A stretch of DNA of 64,000 nt from Xestospongia muta (lineage: Eukaryota > Porifera > Demospongiae > Haplosclerida > Petrosiidae), in assembly GCA_963693285.1 (NCBI GenBank), contig OY848921.1, positions 1,116,001 to 1,180,000 on the forward strand. The letters are read 5' to 3'. The translations under genes were made by a program, and so were the position numbers. This document shows, one piece after another, positions 1-12,500 of the stretch. The stretch's first letter is position 1. Every line of letters starts with the position of its first letter. Under the pieces are notes generated by a model. That model saw only the letters and a list, made by a program, of their open reading frames with translations, was not told the origin of the DNA and did no database searches.

Positions 1-3000
1 CTAATACTAAACTTTTACATTGTTTTAGTAGTCCTATTGGATCTCATAGTTGTAATCACTCTGATGAAGCTGGTGTCAAATGTGAAGGTACAACATTAAA
101 ACAGGGATATTGTCATAATGATATTTTCTGTTAGCTCCATGTGCTAATGGAGATCTTCGTCTTGTTGGTGGTAATGTTGACCATGAGGGAAGAGTTGAGA
201 TATGTATCGGAAATGTTTGGGGCACAATTTGTGATGATTACTGGGACAATATGGATGCTCAAGTAGTTTGTGGTAGACTTGGATATTTAAAAACAGGTAT
301 TTTAAATACAATAATTACTTAGCATATTATATATTTTATTCACTACAGGTGCAATTGCATTCTCTTATGCTACATTCGGTTATGGTATTGGTAGTATTCA
401 CCTTAATGATGTACATTGTAGTGGATCTGAGAACAGTTTACTAAACTGTGCTTATAATAACTTTGCTTACTGTAGTCATAGTGAGGATGCTGGAGTAAGA
501 TGTCAAGGTACATATTAATTATATTGTATGATGTACTGTTCTTTGATACTTCAGTTAATTCTACTATGAACTGTACTTATGGTGATGTGAGATTGGTGGG
601 TGGTTCAACAGAATATGAAGGTAGATTAGAAGTCTGTATCAATGGAGTGTGGGGCACTGTATGTGATAATGGTTGGGGAAATAGTGATGCCACTGTTGTC
701 TGCAAACAACTAGGATACGCTTACACTGGAGGTAAGATAAAACTATTTTAACATCTGATTTAATGTCATCCTATGTCTCAGATGGCATAGCTCAAATTAA
801 TTCTTACTATGGTGCTAGTAGTGGTCAAATCTGGCTTGATGATGTAGCCTGTACTTCATCTAATACTAAACTTTTACATTGTTTTAGTAGTCCTATTGGA
901 TCTCATAGTTGTAATCACTCTGATGAAGCTGGTGTCAAATGTGAAGGTACAACTTTAAAACAGAGATATTATCATAGTGATATTTTCTGCTAGCTCCATG
1001 TGTTAATGGAGATCTTCGTCTTGTTGGTGGTAATGTTGACAATGAAGGAAGAGTAGAGATATGTATCGGAAATGTTTGGGGCACAATTTGTGATGATTAC
1101 TGGGACAATATGGATGCTCAAGTAGTTTGTGGTAGACTTGGATATCCGAAAACAGGTATTTTAAATACAGTAATTATTTAGCATGATATATATTTTATTC
1201 ACTACAGGTGCAATTGCATTCTCTTATGCCACATTTGGTTATGGTATTGGTAGTATTCACCTTGATAATGTACATTGTAGTGGATCAGAGACCAGTTTAT
1301 TAAACTGTGCTTCTTATAGCATTGCTTACTGTAGTCATAGTAAGGATGCTGGAGTAAGATGTCAAGGTACATATTAATTATACTGTATGATGTACTGTTT
1401 TTTGATACTTCAGGTAACTCTACTGTGAACTGTACTTATGGTGATGTGAGATTGGTGGGTGGTTCAACAGAATATGAAGGTAGATTAGAAGTCTGTATCA
1501 ATGGAGTGTGGGGCTCTGTATGTGATAATGAATGGGGAAATAGTGATGCCACTGTTGTCTGCAAACAACTAGGATATGCCTACACTGGATGTAAGATAAA
1601 ACTATTTTAACATCTGATTTAATGTCATTCTACATTTCAGATGGCCTAGCTAGAATTAATTCTTACTATGGTGCTAGTAGTGGTCAAATCTGGCTTGATG
1701 ATGTAGCCTGTACTTCATCTAATACTAAACTTTTACATTGTTTTAGTAGTCCTATTGGATCTCATAGTTGTAATCACTCTGATGAAGCTGGTGTCAAATG
1801 TGAAGGTACAACTTTAAAACAGGGATATTGTCATAATGATATTTTTTGTTAGCTCCATGTGTTAATGGAGATCTTCGTCTTGTTGGTGGTAGTGTTGACA
1901 ATGAAGGAAGAGTAGAGATATGTATCGGAAATGTTTGGGGCACAATTTGTGATGATTACTGGGACAATATGGATGCTCAAGTAGTTTGTGGTAGACTTGG
2001 ATATTTAAAAACAGGTATTTTAAATACAATAATTACTTAGCAATCTATATTTCTTTTACTCCAGATGCAGTTGCATTCTCTTACGCCACATTTGGTTATG
2101 GTATTGGTAGTATTCATCTTGATAATGTACATTGTAGTGGATCAGAGACCAGTTTACTAAACTGCGCTTATAATAGTATTGCTGACTGTAGTCATAGTGA
2201 AGATGCTGGAATAAGATGTCAAGGTACATATTAATTATATTGTATGATGTACTGTTCTTTGATACTTCAGTTAACTCCAGTGTGAACTGTACTTATGGTG
2301 ATGTGAGATTGGTGGGTGATTCAGCAGAATATGAAGGTAGATTAGAAGTCTGTATCAACGGAGTGTGGGGCACTGTATGTGATAATGGTTGGGGAAATAG
2401 TGATGCCACTGTTGTCTGCAAACAACTAGGATATGCTTACACTGGATGTAAGATAAAACTATTTTAACATCTGATTTAATGTCATTCTATGTTTCAGATG
2501 GCCTAGCTAGAATTAATTCTTACTATGGTGCTAGTAGTGGTCAAATCTGGCTTGATGATGTAGCCTGTACTTCATCTAATACTAAACTTTTACATTGTTT
2601 CAGTAGTCCTATTGGATCTCATAGTTGTAATCACTCTGATGAAGCTGGTGTCAAATGTGAAGGTACAATTTTAAAACAGGGATATTGTCATAGTAATGTT
2701 ATCTGTTAGTTCCATGTGTTAATGGAGATCTTCGTCTTGTTGGTGGTAGTGTTGACAATGAAGGAAGAGTAGAGATATGTATTGGAAATGTTTGGGGCAC
2801 AATTTGTGATAATTACTGGGACAATATGGATGCTCAAGTAGTTTGTGGTAGACTTGGATATCCAAAAACAGGTATTTTAAATACAATAATTACTTAGCAT
2901 ATTATATATTTTATTCACTACAGGTGCAACTGCATTCTCTTATGCCACATTTGGTTATGGTATTGGTAGTATTCACCTTGATGATGTACATTGTAGTGGA

Positions 3001-6000
3001 TCAGAGACCAATTTACTAAACTGTGCTTATAATAGCATTGCTTACTGTAGTCATAGTGAAGATGCTGGAGTAAGATGTCAAGGTACATGTTAATTATATA
3101 GCATGATCTATTGTTCATTGATACTTTAGTTAATTCCACTGTAAACTGTACTTATGGTGATGTAAGATTGGTAGGTGGTTCAACAGAATATGAAGGTAGA
3201 TTAGAAGTCTGTATCAATGGAGTGTGGGGCACAGTATGTGATAATAAATGGGGAAATAATGATGCCACTGTTGTTTGCAAACAACTAGAATATGCTTACA
3301 CTGGATGTAAGATAAAACTATTTTAACATCTGATTTAATGTCATTCTACGTTTCAGATGGCCTAGCTAGAATTAATTCTTCCTATGGTGCTAGTAGTGGT
3401 CAAATCTGGCTTGATGATGTAGCCTGTACTTCATCTAATACTAAACTTTTACATTGTTTTAGTAGTCCTATTGGATCTCATAGTTGTAATCACTCTGATG
3501 AAGCTGGTGTCAAATGTGAAGGTACAACTTTAAAACAGGGATATTGTCATAGTGATATTTTATGCTAGCTCCATGTGTTAATGGAGATCTTCGTCTTGTT
3601 GGTGGTAATGTTGACCATGAAGGAAGAGTAGAGATATGTATCGGAAATGTTTGGGGCACAATTTGTGATGATTACTGGGACAATATGGATGCTCAAGTAG
3701 TTTGTGGTAGACTTGGCTATCCGAAAACAGGTATTTTAAATACAATAATTACTTAGCATTTTATATATTTTATTCACTACAGGTGCAGTTGCATTCTCTT
3801 ATGCCACATTCGGTTATGGTATTGGTAGTATTCACCTTGATGATGTACATTGTATTGGATCAGAGACCAGTTTACTAAACTGTGCTTATAATAGTATTGC
3901 TGACTGTAGTCACAGTGAAGATGCAGGAGTAAGATGTCAAGGTACTTATTAATTATATTGCATGATGTACTGTCCTTTGATACTTCAGTTGATTCCACTG
4001 TGAACTGTACTTATGGTGATGTGAGATTGGTGGGTGGTTCAACAGAATATGAAGGTAGATTAGAAGTCTGTATCAATGGAGTGTGGGGCTCTGTATGTGA
4101 TAATGATTGGGGAAATAATGATGCCACTGTTGTCTGCAAACAACTAGGATATGCTTACACTGGATGTAAGATAAAACTATTTTAACATCTGATTTAATGT
4201 CATCCTACATCACAGATGGCCTAGCTCAAGTTAATTCTTACTATGGTGCTAGTAGTGGTCAAATCTGGCTTGATGATGTAGCCTGTACTTCATCTAATAC
4301 TAAACTTTTACATTGTTTTAGTAGTCCTATTGGATTTCATAGTTGTAATCACTCTGATGAAGCTGGTGTCAAATGTGAAGGTACAACTTTAAAACAGGGA
4401 TATTGTCATAATGATATTTTTTGCTAGCTCCATGTGTTAATGGAGATCTTCGTCTTGTTGGTGGTAATGTTGACAATGAAGGAAGAGTAGAGATATGTAT
4501 CGGAAATGTTTGGGGCACAATTTGTGATGATTACTGGGACAATATGGATGCTCAAGTAGTTTGTGGTAGACTTGACTATCCAAAAACAGGTTTTTAAATA
4601 CAATTACTTAGTAATCTGTATTTTTTTTACTCCAGGTGCAGTTGCATTCTCTTATGCCACATTTGGTTATGGTATTGGTAGTATTCACCTTGATGATGTA
4701 CACTGTATTGGATCAGAGACCAGTTTACTAAACTGCGCTTATAATAACGTTGCTTACTGTAGTCACAGTGAAGATGCTGGAGTAAGATGTCAAGGTACAT
4801 ATTAATTACATTGCATGATCTACTGTTTTTTGATACTTCAGTTAACTCCATTGTGAACTGTACTTATGGTGATGTGAGATTGGTGGGCGGTTCAACAGAA
4901 TATGAAGGTAGATTAGAAGTCTGTATCAATGGAGTATGGGGCACAGTATGTGATAATGAATGGGGAAATAGTGATGCCACTGTTGTCTGCAAACAACTAG
5001 GATATGCTTACACTGGATGTAAGATAAAACTATTTAAACATCTGATTTAATGTCATCCTACATCACAGATGGCCTAGCTAGAATTAATTCTTACTATGGT
5101 GCTAGTAGTGGTCAAATCTGGCTTGATGATGTAGCCTGTACTTCATCTAATACTAAACTTTTACATTGTTTTAGTAGTCCTATTGGATCTCATAGTTGTA
5201 ATCACTCTGATGAAGCTGGTGTCAAATGTGAAGGTACAACTTTAAAACAGGGATATTGTCATAATGATATTTTTTGCTAGCTCCATGTGTTAATGGAGAT
5301 CTTCGTCTTGTTGGTGGTAATGTTGACAATGAAGGAAGAGTAGAGATATGTATCGGAAATGTTTGGGGCACAATTTGTGATGATTACTGGGACAATATGG
5401 ATGCTCAAGTAGTTTGTGGTAGACTTGGATATCCAAAAACAGGTATTTTAAATACAATAATTACTTAGCAATCTATATTTCTTTTACTCCAGGTGCAGTT
5501 GCATTCTCTTATGCCACATTCGGTTATGGTATTGGTAGTATTCACCTTGATAATGTACATTGTAGTGGTTCTGAGACCAGTTTACTAAATTGCACTAATA
5601 ATAACTTTGCTTATTGTAGTCATAGTGAGGATGCTGGAGTAAGATGTCAAGGTACATATTAATTATACTGCATTATTTACTGTTCTTTGATACTTCAGTT
5701 AACTCCAGTGTGAACTGTACTTATGGTGATGTGAGATTGGTAGGCGGTTCAACAGAATATGAAGGTAGATTAGAGGTCTGTATCAATGGAGTGTGGGGCA
5801 CAGTATGTGATAATGAATGGGGAAATAGTGATGCCACTGTTGTCTGCAAACAACTAGGATATGCTTACACTGGATGTAAGATAAAACTATTTTAACATCT
5901 GATTTAATGTTATTCTATTTTTTAGATGGCATAGCTCAAATTAATTCTTACTATGGTGTTGGTAGTGGTCAAATCTGGCTTGATGATGTAGCCTGTACTT

Positions 6001-6508
6001 CATCTAATACTAAACTTTTACATTGTTTTAGTAGTCCTATTGGATCTCATAGTTGTAATCACTCTGATGAAGCTGGTGTCAAATGTGAAGGTACAACTTT
6101 AAAACAGGGATATTGTCATAATGATATTTTTTGCTAGCTCCATGTGTTAATGGAGATCTTCGTCTTGTTGGTGGTAATGTTGACAATGAAGGAAGAGTAG
6201 AGATATGTATCGGAAATGTTTGGGGCACAATTTGTGATGATTACTGGGACAATGTGGATGCTCAAGTAGTTTGTGGTAGACTTGGATATCTAAAAACAGG
6301 TATTTTAAATACAATAATTACTTAGCAATCTATATTTCTTTTACTCCAGGTGCAGTTGCCTTCTCTTACGCCACATTCGGTTATGGTATTGGTAGTATTC
6401 ACCTTGATAATGTACATTGTAGTGGATCAGAGACCAGTTTATTAAACTGCACTTATTATAGCATTGCTGACTGTAGTCACAGTGAAGATGCTGGAGTAAG
6501 ATGTCAAG
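1..6508 (+). repeat. Tandem SRCR array of gene 1, about 858-bp two-domain units
   Basis: Each unit encodes two SRCR domains, A and B, and each domain is split over two class 1-1 exons of 177+165 nt (A) and 162+159 nt (B). The first exon of A holds [19 protein letters not shown] and the second [16 protein letters not shown] holds GDLRLVGG and [10 protein letters not shown]. Exons: 1-87 (partial A); 135-296, 349-507; 555-731, 782-946; 994-1155, 1208-1366; 1414-1590, 1641-1805; 1853-2014, 2065-2223; 2271-2447, 2498-2662; 2710-2871, 2924-3082; 3130-3306, 3357-3521; 3569-3730, 3783-3941; 3989-4165, 4216-4380; 4428-4589, 4636-4794; 4842-5018, 5069-5233; 5281-5442, 5493-5651; 5699-5875, 5926-6090; 6138-6299, 6350-6508. 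That is fifteen complete domains plus a partial one. Introns of 46-52 nt are conserved with the exons, so whole genomic units were duplicated recently. SRCR domains are secreted or cell-surface binding modules held by disulfides. Confidence 0.9.
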
Positions 6509-9500
6509 GTACATATTAATTATATAGCATGATGTAGTGTTCTTTGATACTAAAGTTAATTCCACTGTGAACTGTACTTATGGTGATGTGAGATTGGTGG
6601 GTGGTTCAACAGAATATGAAGGTAGAAATAAATATATTTGTCTTTATAGTTAAAATATTTATTTAAATCACTGAAAATAAAGCATTATATTTTGCTTATG
6701 AATCTATCAAAGTATGACAGTTGTCTGACACCTTTAAAAACATTAATTAGTTTTTAATGTGTCTATTTTTAAGGTGTCTACTTTTAGTAGAAATTACTTC
6801 TGTTTGATAAAGATTGGCTGCATTTAATGTGTTGCCCATGTTAACAGTTTTCTAATGTCATATGTCCATATATACATATATGTAATGTCATGAGTACATT
6901 TTAATGATGCTTTAAACTTATACTTCTCATGTTATCGTATTGTTTTCTCTCTAACTCTCATTCAACAAGTTCTCTTCAACAGTATAAGCGATAGTATGGC
7001 TAACGTTGGTGTTCCAAACACTCTTTCATTGACTTGTACTGGCGACTTTGAACATCTTCAAGCTGGTAACTTCTCTGTTAATTCTATTGGTTGGTATCGC
7101 AATGACCAAAGACTAACCACCACTCCTGGTCGATATAATATTAATGTGACTTATCTAACACGACAAGAATGCTATTATAACGGTTCTCAATATGTATGTA
7201 ATCATGATGTATTGTATGCTATTCAAGCTGTACTTCATTTTGATAATCTTATGTTGTCTGATGCTGGAGAGTATATTTGTATGATTAATATCACTGACTT
7301 CAGATGTGATAGAATTGTTCTTAATACAACAACAGAGACTGTCAATATATTGTGTAAGTGTTCTATATTTAGTATTAGATTAATTATGTAATGGTTGTTC
7401 TATAATTATAGTAATAATGCTCTATTATAGTAATATACCTAAAATAAACCACACTGCTTTATATTGTACTCTTTTTTTTCTAGTCCCTCCAACCATAGCT
7501 CAACCATCAATGAATGTGACAGTTTTACAAAACTCCAATGCTTCATTCACTTGTGTCCTTAATTCTAATCCAGCTCCTTTAGTCCAGTGGTATTTTATAT
7601 CTTCTAATGGCAGCTCTCAACTTATTACATCTGGTGGACAGTATACTGTTTCCAATCTTCTTTCCAGTGGCAATTACAGTTATACTACAACATTGTTCAT
7701 ATCAAGTGTTACTTTCCAGAATACAGGAGATTATCAGTGTACTGGTAGTAACTCTGTGGGTGATCCTAGTACTAGTTTGTCCACCATGACAGTGTTTGGT
7801 AAGATTTATTAGGATAAGGATATACAATTGATTTCTTTCTTCTTTCTTTTAGTTCCTCCAACTATTACTCTAACAGGACCACATGTATCACCTAATGGAG
7901 GAGAGTTACTTTCTCTCATGTGTACAGTCACTGATAGTTTCCCAGGACTCTCAATAACATGGTTCAAAGGCAATAATTCATTAGTGTCATCTGGAAGGAT
8001 TAAAATCAGTACTAGTACTCCTGCACAAAACCCTATCACACTCCTCTATACAACCACTAGCAATCTAAAGATCCAGCAAATAGTTCTAGGAGATGAGGGT
8101 ATATATACATGTTCTACTCCTCCAGTTAACACCATACTTTCCTCAGTCTCTGATTCGTTTAATGTTACAGTACAAAGTAAGTCAATAGTCTAGTTACCAA
8201 GGACACAGCAATGATTCCAATGTAGGGACAGCCCAGATTGTCCATTGAAATGTAACCACTGAAATTTCTGCCAATGGGAGTTGCATCATTCCTACATGAT
8301 AGTACAGACATACCATGAAAGAATGTTAGCTGACAATGAACATGTAGACCTAAAATGAAGTTAATATTTATAATATAGTTGTGCATCCTATCTTTTGCCT
8401 GTGCTATTATGTATCCCTACTGTCTTGAGTGCATTGTTTGTAAAAGACTGACATTAGCCATTCCTATATTTACTCCATTATTTTAGAAAATGTTTTCAAC
8501 AGCTCAGCTCAAGTATAACATATTAGTTTGATAATAAATGTCGTGTTTTCTTTTCTTTATTTAGTACCACCTACTGTACAAGCAGTATCAAGCAAAGTCA
8601 TTGGATTACTTCATGAATCTGTTACTATTTCATTTACTATCACTAATGATTTCCCAAAAGTGAAAGTATATAACATACAATGGCAATTCAAGCCATTGGG
8701 TAATGAGACATTTAATTCCATTAAATCTGAGTTTCTTTCTGAAGATCGTCTTTCTCTAACAATCTCCAATGTTCAATTGAGTAATAGAGGATTGTATAAA
8801 TTGTTAGCACAAAATGAAGCAGGCATTGGTGAAGCAACAATTGTTCTAGATGTATATAGTAAGTGTAAACAGTAGCATTAATTTGATTTATTCTCAATGA
8901 TTTTAGTTACAGCTGCTTTATGGAACAATACTGGAGGGACTGTAATAAAATTTAGAGGACAAATTGTTGTGTTCAACTGTACTGCTGATGGTTTTCCCCG
9001 ACCTGTCATTGTATGGAGGAAAAATGGGCAACTTTTATTAAATGCTAGTAGATTAAAAATTATATCATCAGAGCAGACCAATGGTTTTCGCTCAAACATT
9101 ATCCCTGAAGTTCTACAACGTACAAGTATGATAGAAATTACAGACTTGAAAGGAAATGATAATGGTAGCTATTCTTGTCGAGCTGATAATGAAGCTAATT
9201 TAGGAGTTGTATTAACAACACCATTTACATTACAAGTAATAGAACGTAAGTGATTAGCTGTTCTTGAATATTTATTACTAAAGATTTCTTTTAGCTCCAC
9301 CAACCAATTATTGTTTGAGTTCTCCATGTGGTAGAAATGGTAAATGTCATAGTTTGAGTAATGGATATTTATGTGATTGTTATGATGGATACACTGGTAT
9401 CAATTGTGAACAAGGCAAGTTATGAATGATTTCAATATCTAGTTTATTTGTTTCAATACAGTTGTAGTGGTATCAGTTCCACCACAAATTACACAGGCTC

Positions 9501-12500
9501 CTAAAAATACTTCAGGAAATCTCTATTCCACTACTAACCTCACATGTAAAGCTACTGGTTCTCCTATTCCTACCATTCTATGGTATAAAGATGATGTGTT
9601 AATTCCCAATGATAATAGTGATCCCTCTGTTTTGTTATTCTCTGAATTGGAATTAACTGATCGAGGATTTTACTACTGTGAAGCTAGGAGTATAATAAAT
9701 GGAAAAATTGTATTTGTAGTGTCTTCAAGAATACTACTAAATATCACAGGTATGAAAGATTTTATTTTATGATGTCTACTATTTATTTTAATCCAGATGT
9801 TGTTCAGTATGAAGCTAAAATAGAACTACCAGATGACTTTTATGAGAGAAGTAATTTGAGTATATCTGATAGAATCTCTGATTTTATTAACAAGGTAACT
9901 GATGTGTCAAAAATGTTAGAATTACTTTATTTATTATCTAGAGTAACAATTATCTCACTGGTAGTCAACTGACCAATACCTCGAACACCTCATTTTTCTT
10001 CATTCAAATTTTTAATGCTAGTAACTTGAAGTCAGTACATCCATTTTTCACTAGATATTATATCAGACTATGTTTAGTTATACTGCACAAGTCCATACTA
10101 TTCCTATTGTTATTACTTTGTTAACAAAGAGCGGAGCTTCTGAAAAGTTAAAAGATGGAGTACAACATCAAATGGCTATGCTAGGCAGACAACTTAGTGT
10201 CAATATTTCAGTAGTCGATATAGACAGATTTGGTAAAACATATTTTAATTTATGTTGATTATTTTGTTTTTTTTAAGATGGGTGTCCTCCTGACAAAACT
10301 ATCATACCATCACATTCTGGCAAGAAAGATCTTGAACTTATTCTCTTCTGGCCTGAAACTAATATTGGAGGAGAAACTTTAGTCAGCTGTCCTTGTGGAA
10401 ATGGGAGTTCAGGAGGGAAAATATTACAAGCTAGTAGATATTGTGGAGGAGACTTTACCAGAGGTGCAGAATGGTCTAAAGGAAATGTAGCAGCTTGTAA
10501 TTTCAGTGACCTAGCAAGAGAAATATGTCAACTAAGAAATGTTTGTTTGTTAGATGTAAATACAGGAAAGTAATCATTATTTCCCTCTTTAGATTCCTGT
10601 AGCTGAGAGAGTAGTTAGGTTAGAGAACCTTACAAGTAATAGTGATGTTTTAGAATCAACTGAAGTAACAGCAAGTGTGAGTGTACTGGTGACAGCTACT
10701 GAAGGTGTATCTGGTAATATTATGGTAAGGAATTATTTTAGTCAACATGACAGTACCTGTTTTGTTATGTCACCTTTAAAGTTGACGACAACATTTTTAG
10801 AAGTAGTGGACAACATATTAGATGTCAATCAAGATACATTACAAACCAGTCAAGAAACCTCTAACACATCAGCTAAGTTAGTTTGTTATTTCAAGTAAAT
10901 ATTAGTATATATTTTGTAGGATATTGGAAGCTACTGAAACAGTTGTGGAGAATATACCACTTACTAATACATCAGAACCTGTTGTGATTTCTCAAAAGTC
11001 ATTTGTTGTATCTTTGCAACAAGTAGACATTGAAGAATTCAAACAATCTGGTCAAACATTCAATGTAAATTTTGGAGACTTGTCTAATAATAATCAAAGC
11101 CTTAATTCCAATGATCTTACATTTGGAGGATCTAATCAACAACCAACTGCAGCTATTAATCTACCCAGAAATTTACTAAATGGACTTCCAAACATCACTA
11201 ATAATACTAGAATCACTCATTCAGTTTTCATTACTGATTCATTATTCCTGAGGAGAGATGACAACTTCCAAAAGGTTGGCAGCATTATTTTATCAGCTGC
11301 CGTAGTAGGGACAGATACTACCAGGGGACTTAATCCTCCTGTGGGTCTTAGTTTTATGATCAATCCAGTGAGTATAGGATTTCCTATTTGTTTATTGTCT
11401 GCTTTCTTAACTTCAGAATATAAATGGCTCATCTCCTCAGTGTTCATTTTGGAATCAGTCTTTAGATGGTAAATATGATTTTGATATAATAATTTTAATT
11501 GTTTGAATAGATGGATATGGAGATTGGTCAAGTGAAGGGTGTCGTAATGTTACCAACAATGGAACAGAAATTCTTTGTGAATGTAATCATCTCACAAGCT
11601 TTACTATATTATTGGTAACAATTGTTTGTTTAATGATATAAATAATTATTTTCATATTCAGGATGTGTCTGTGACAGTTGAACCAACAGAGAAAACAGGA
11701 TTAACATTGTTCTTGGATACTGTGACTTACATTGGTATCATTGTATCCCTGGTTTGTATGACAATAACTGTTGTCTCACATCTCTCTAACAAGTAAAATA
11801 TTACATTGTTAATGAATTGTTATGTTTTGTTTTTACAGGAAACTTCGTACTTCTGATCATGGACAACTTCTCCTCAATTTATGTTTTGCTTTAATGGGTC
11901 TTTACATTACATTTATTTTTGCTGTTCACAGTCGAGACGTTCCAGGTCTCTGTGCTGTTACAGGAGCAGTGTTACAGTATTTTTTCTTGGTGACATTCAT
12001 GGTGATGGCTGCAGAGGCTATCAGTCTATACATGAATTTAGTGATTGTTCTTGGTCAGAAAATTAGACATTTTGTTTTGAAGGCTACTATTGTATCTTGG
12101 AGTAAGTACTGATAGTATTGTTATTATTTGATTCCTTTTTGTTGTGTATTAGTAACTCCATTCTTTATTGTATTGTTCTGCTTTGCTCCCAATTACAAAA
12201 ACTACTTGAGTGATCATTTGTGAGTAAAATTAAAGCTTAATTTCAAATGTCATTACATTTATCACTTGTAGTTGTCGTGCTTTTAATGTTCCATATTATG
12301 TTGGTATGGTGGTACCATTTCTGATCATCTATATCTTTAATTGGGTGGTGTTTTTCATCATATTTGTTTCTCTCATCCAAAAAAGCTTCCAGTCCAGTTT
12401 TAAAAATGCTAAATCAAAGGACGATAAAAGCAAAAAGTCTTTTGTTCGTCAACAGCTTGTTATAGTTACAACATTGTCAGTTTTGTTTGGTTTGGGATGG

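Noticed and set aside
500..6325. Many separate small proteins starting [20 protein letters not shown] or MLAPCVNGD
   Set aside because: Their first residues are translated introns. Splice sites at each end join the conserved parts into SRCR domains of one gene.
1..6508. CRISPR array or satellite DNA
   Set aside because: The periodic units are 858 bp, coding and interrupted by spliceosomal introns; there are no short repeats with unique spacers.
2918..6565. Repeated minus-strand frames of about 73 residues ([12 protein letters not shown] type)
   Set aside because: They are antisense shadows of the SRCR exons, repeated because the exons are repeated. They have no domain or splice structure of their own.
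8177..8564. Hidden extra Ig exon in the long intron of gene 1
   Set aside because: No frame with Cys/Trp/Tyr-x-Cys hallmarks is present on either strand, and the content matches the foldback repeat instead.
10060..10078. Acceptor TATATCAG at about 10066 for the third linker exon of gene 1
   Set aside because: It would give a frameshift relative to the phase-2 donor at 10031. The TGTTTAG at 10071-10077 restores the frame and matches gene 3.
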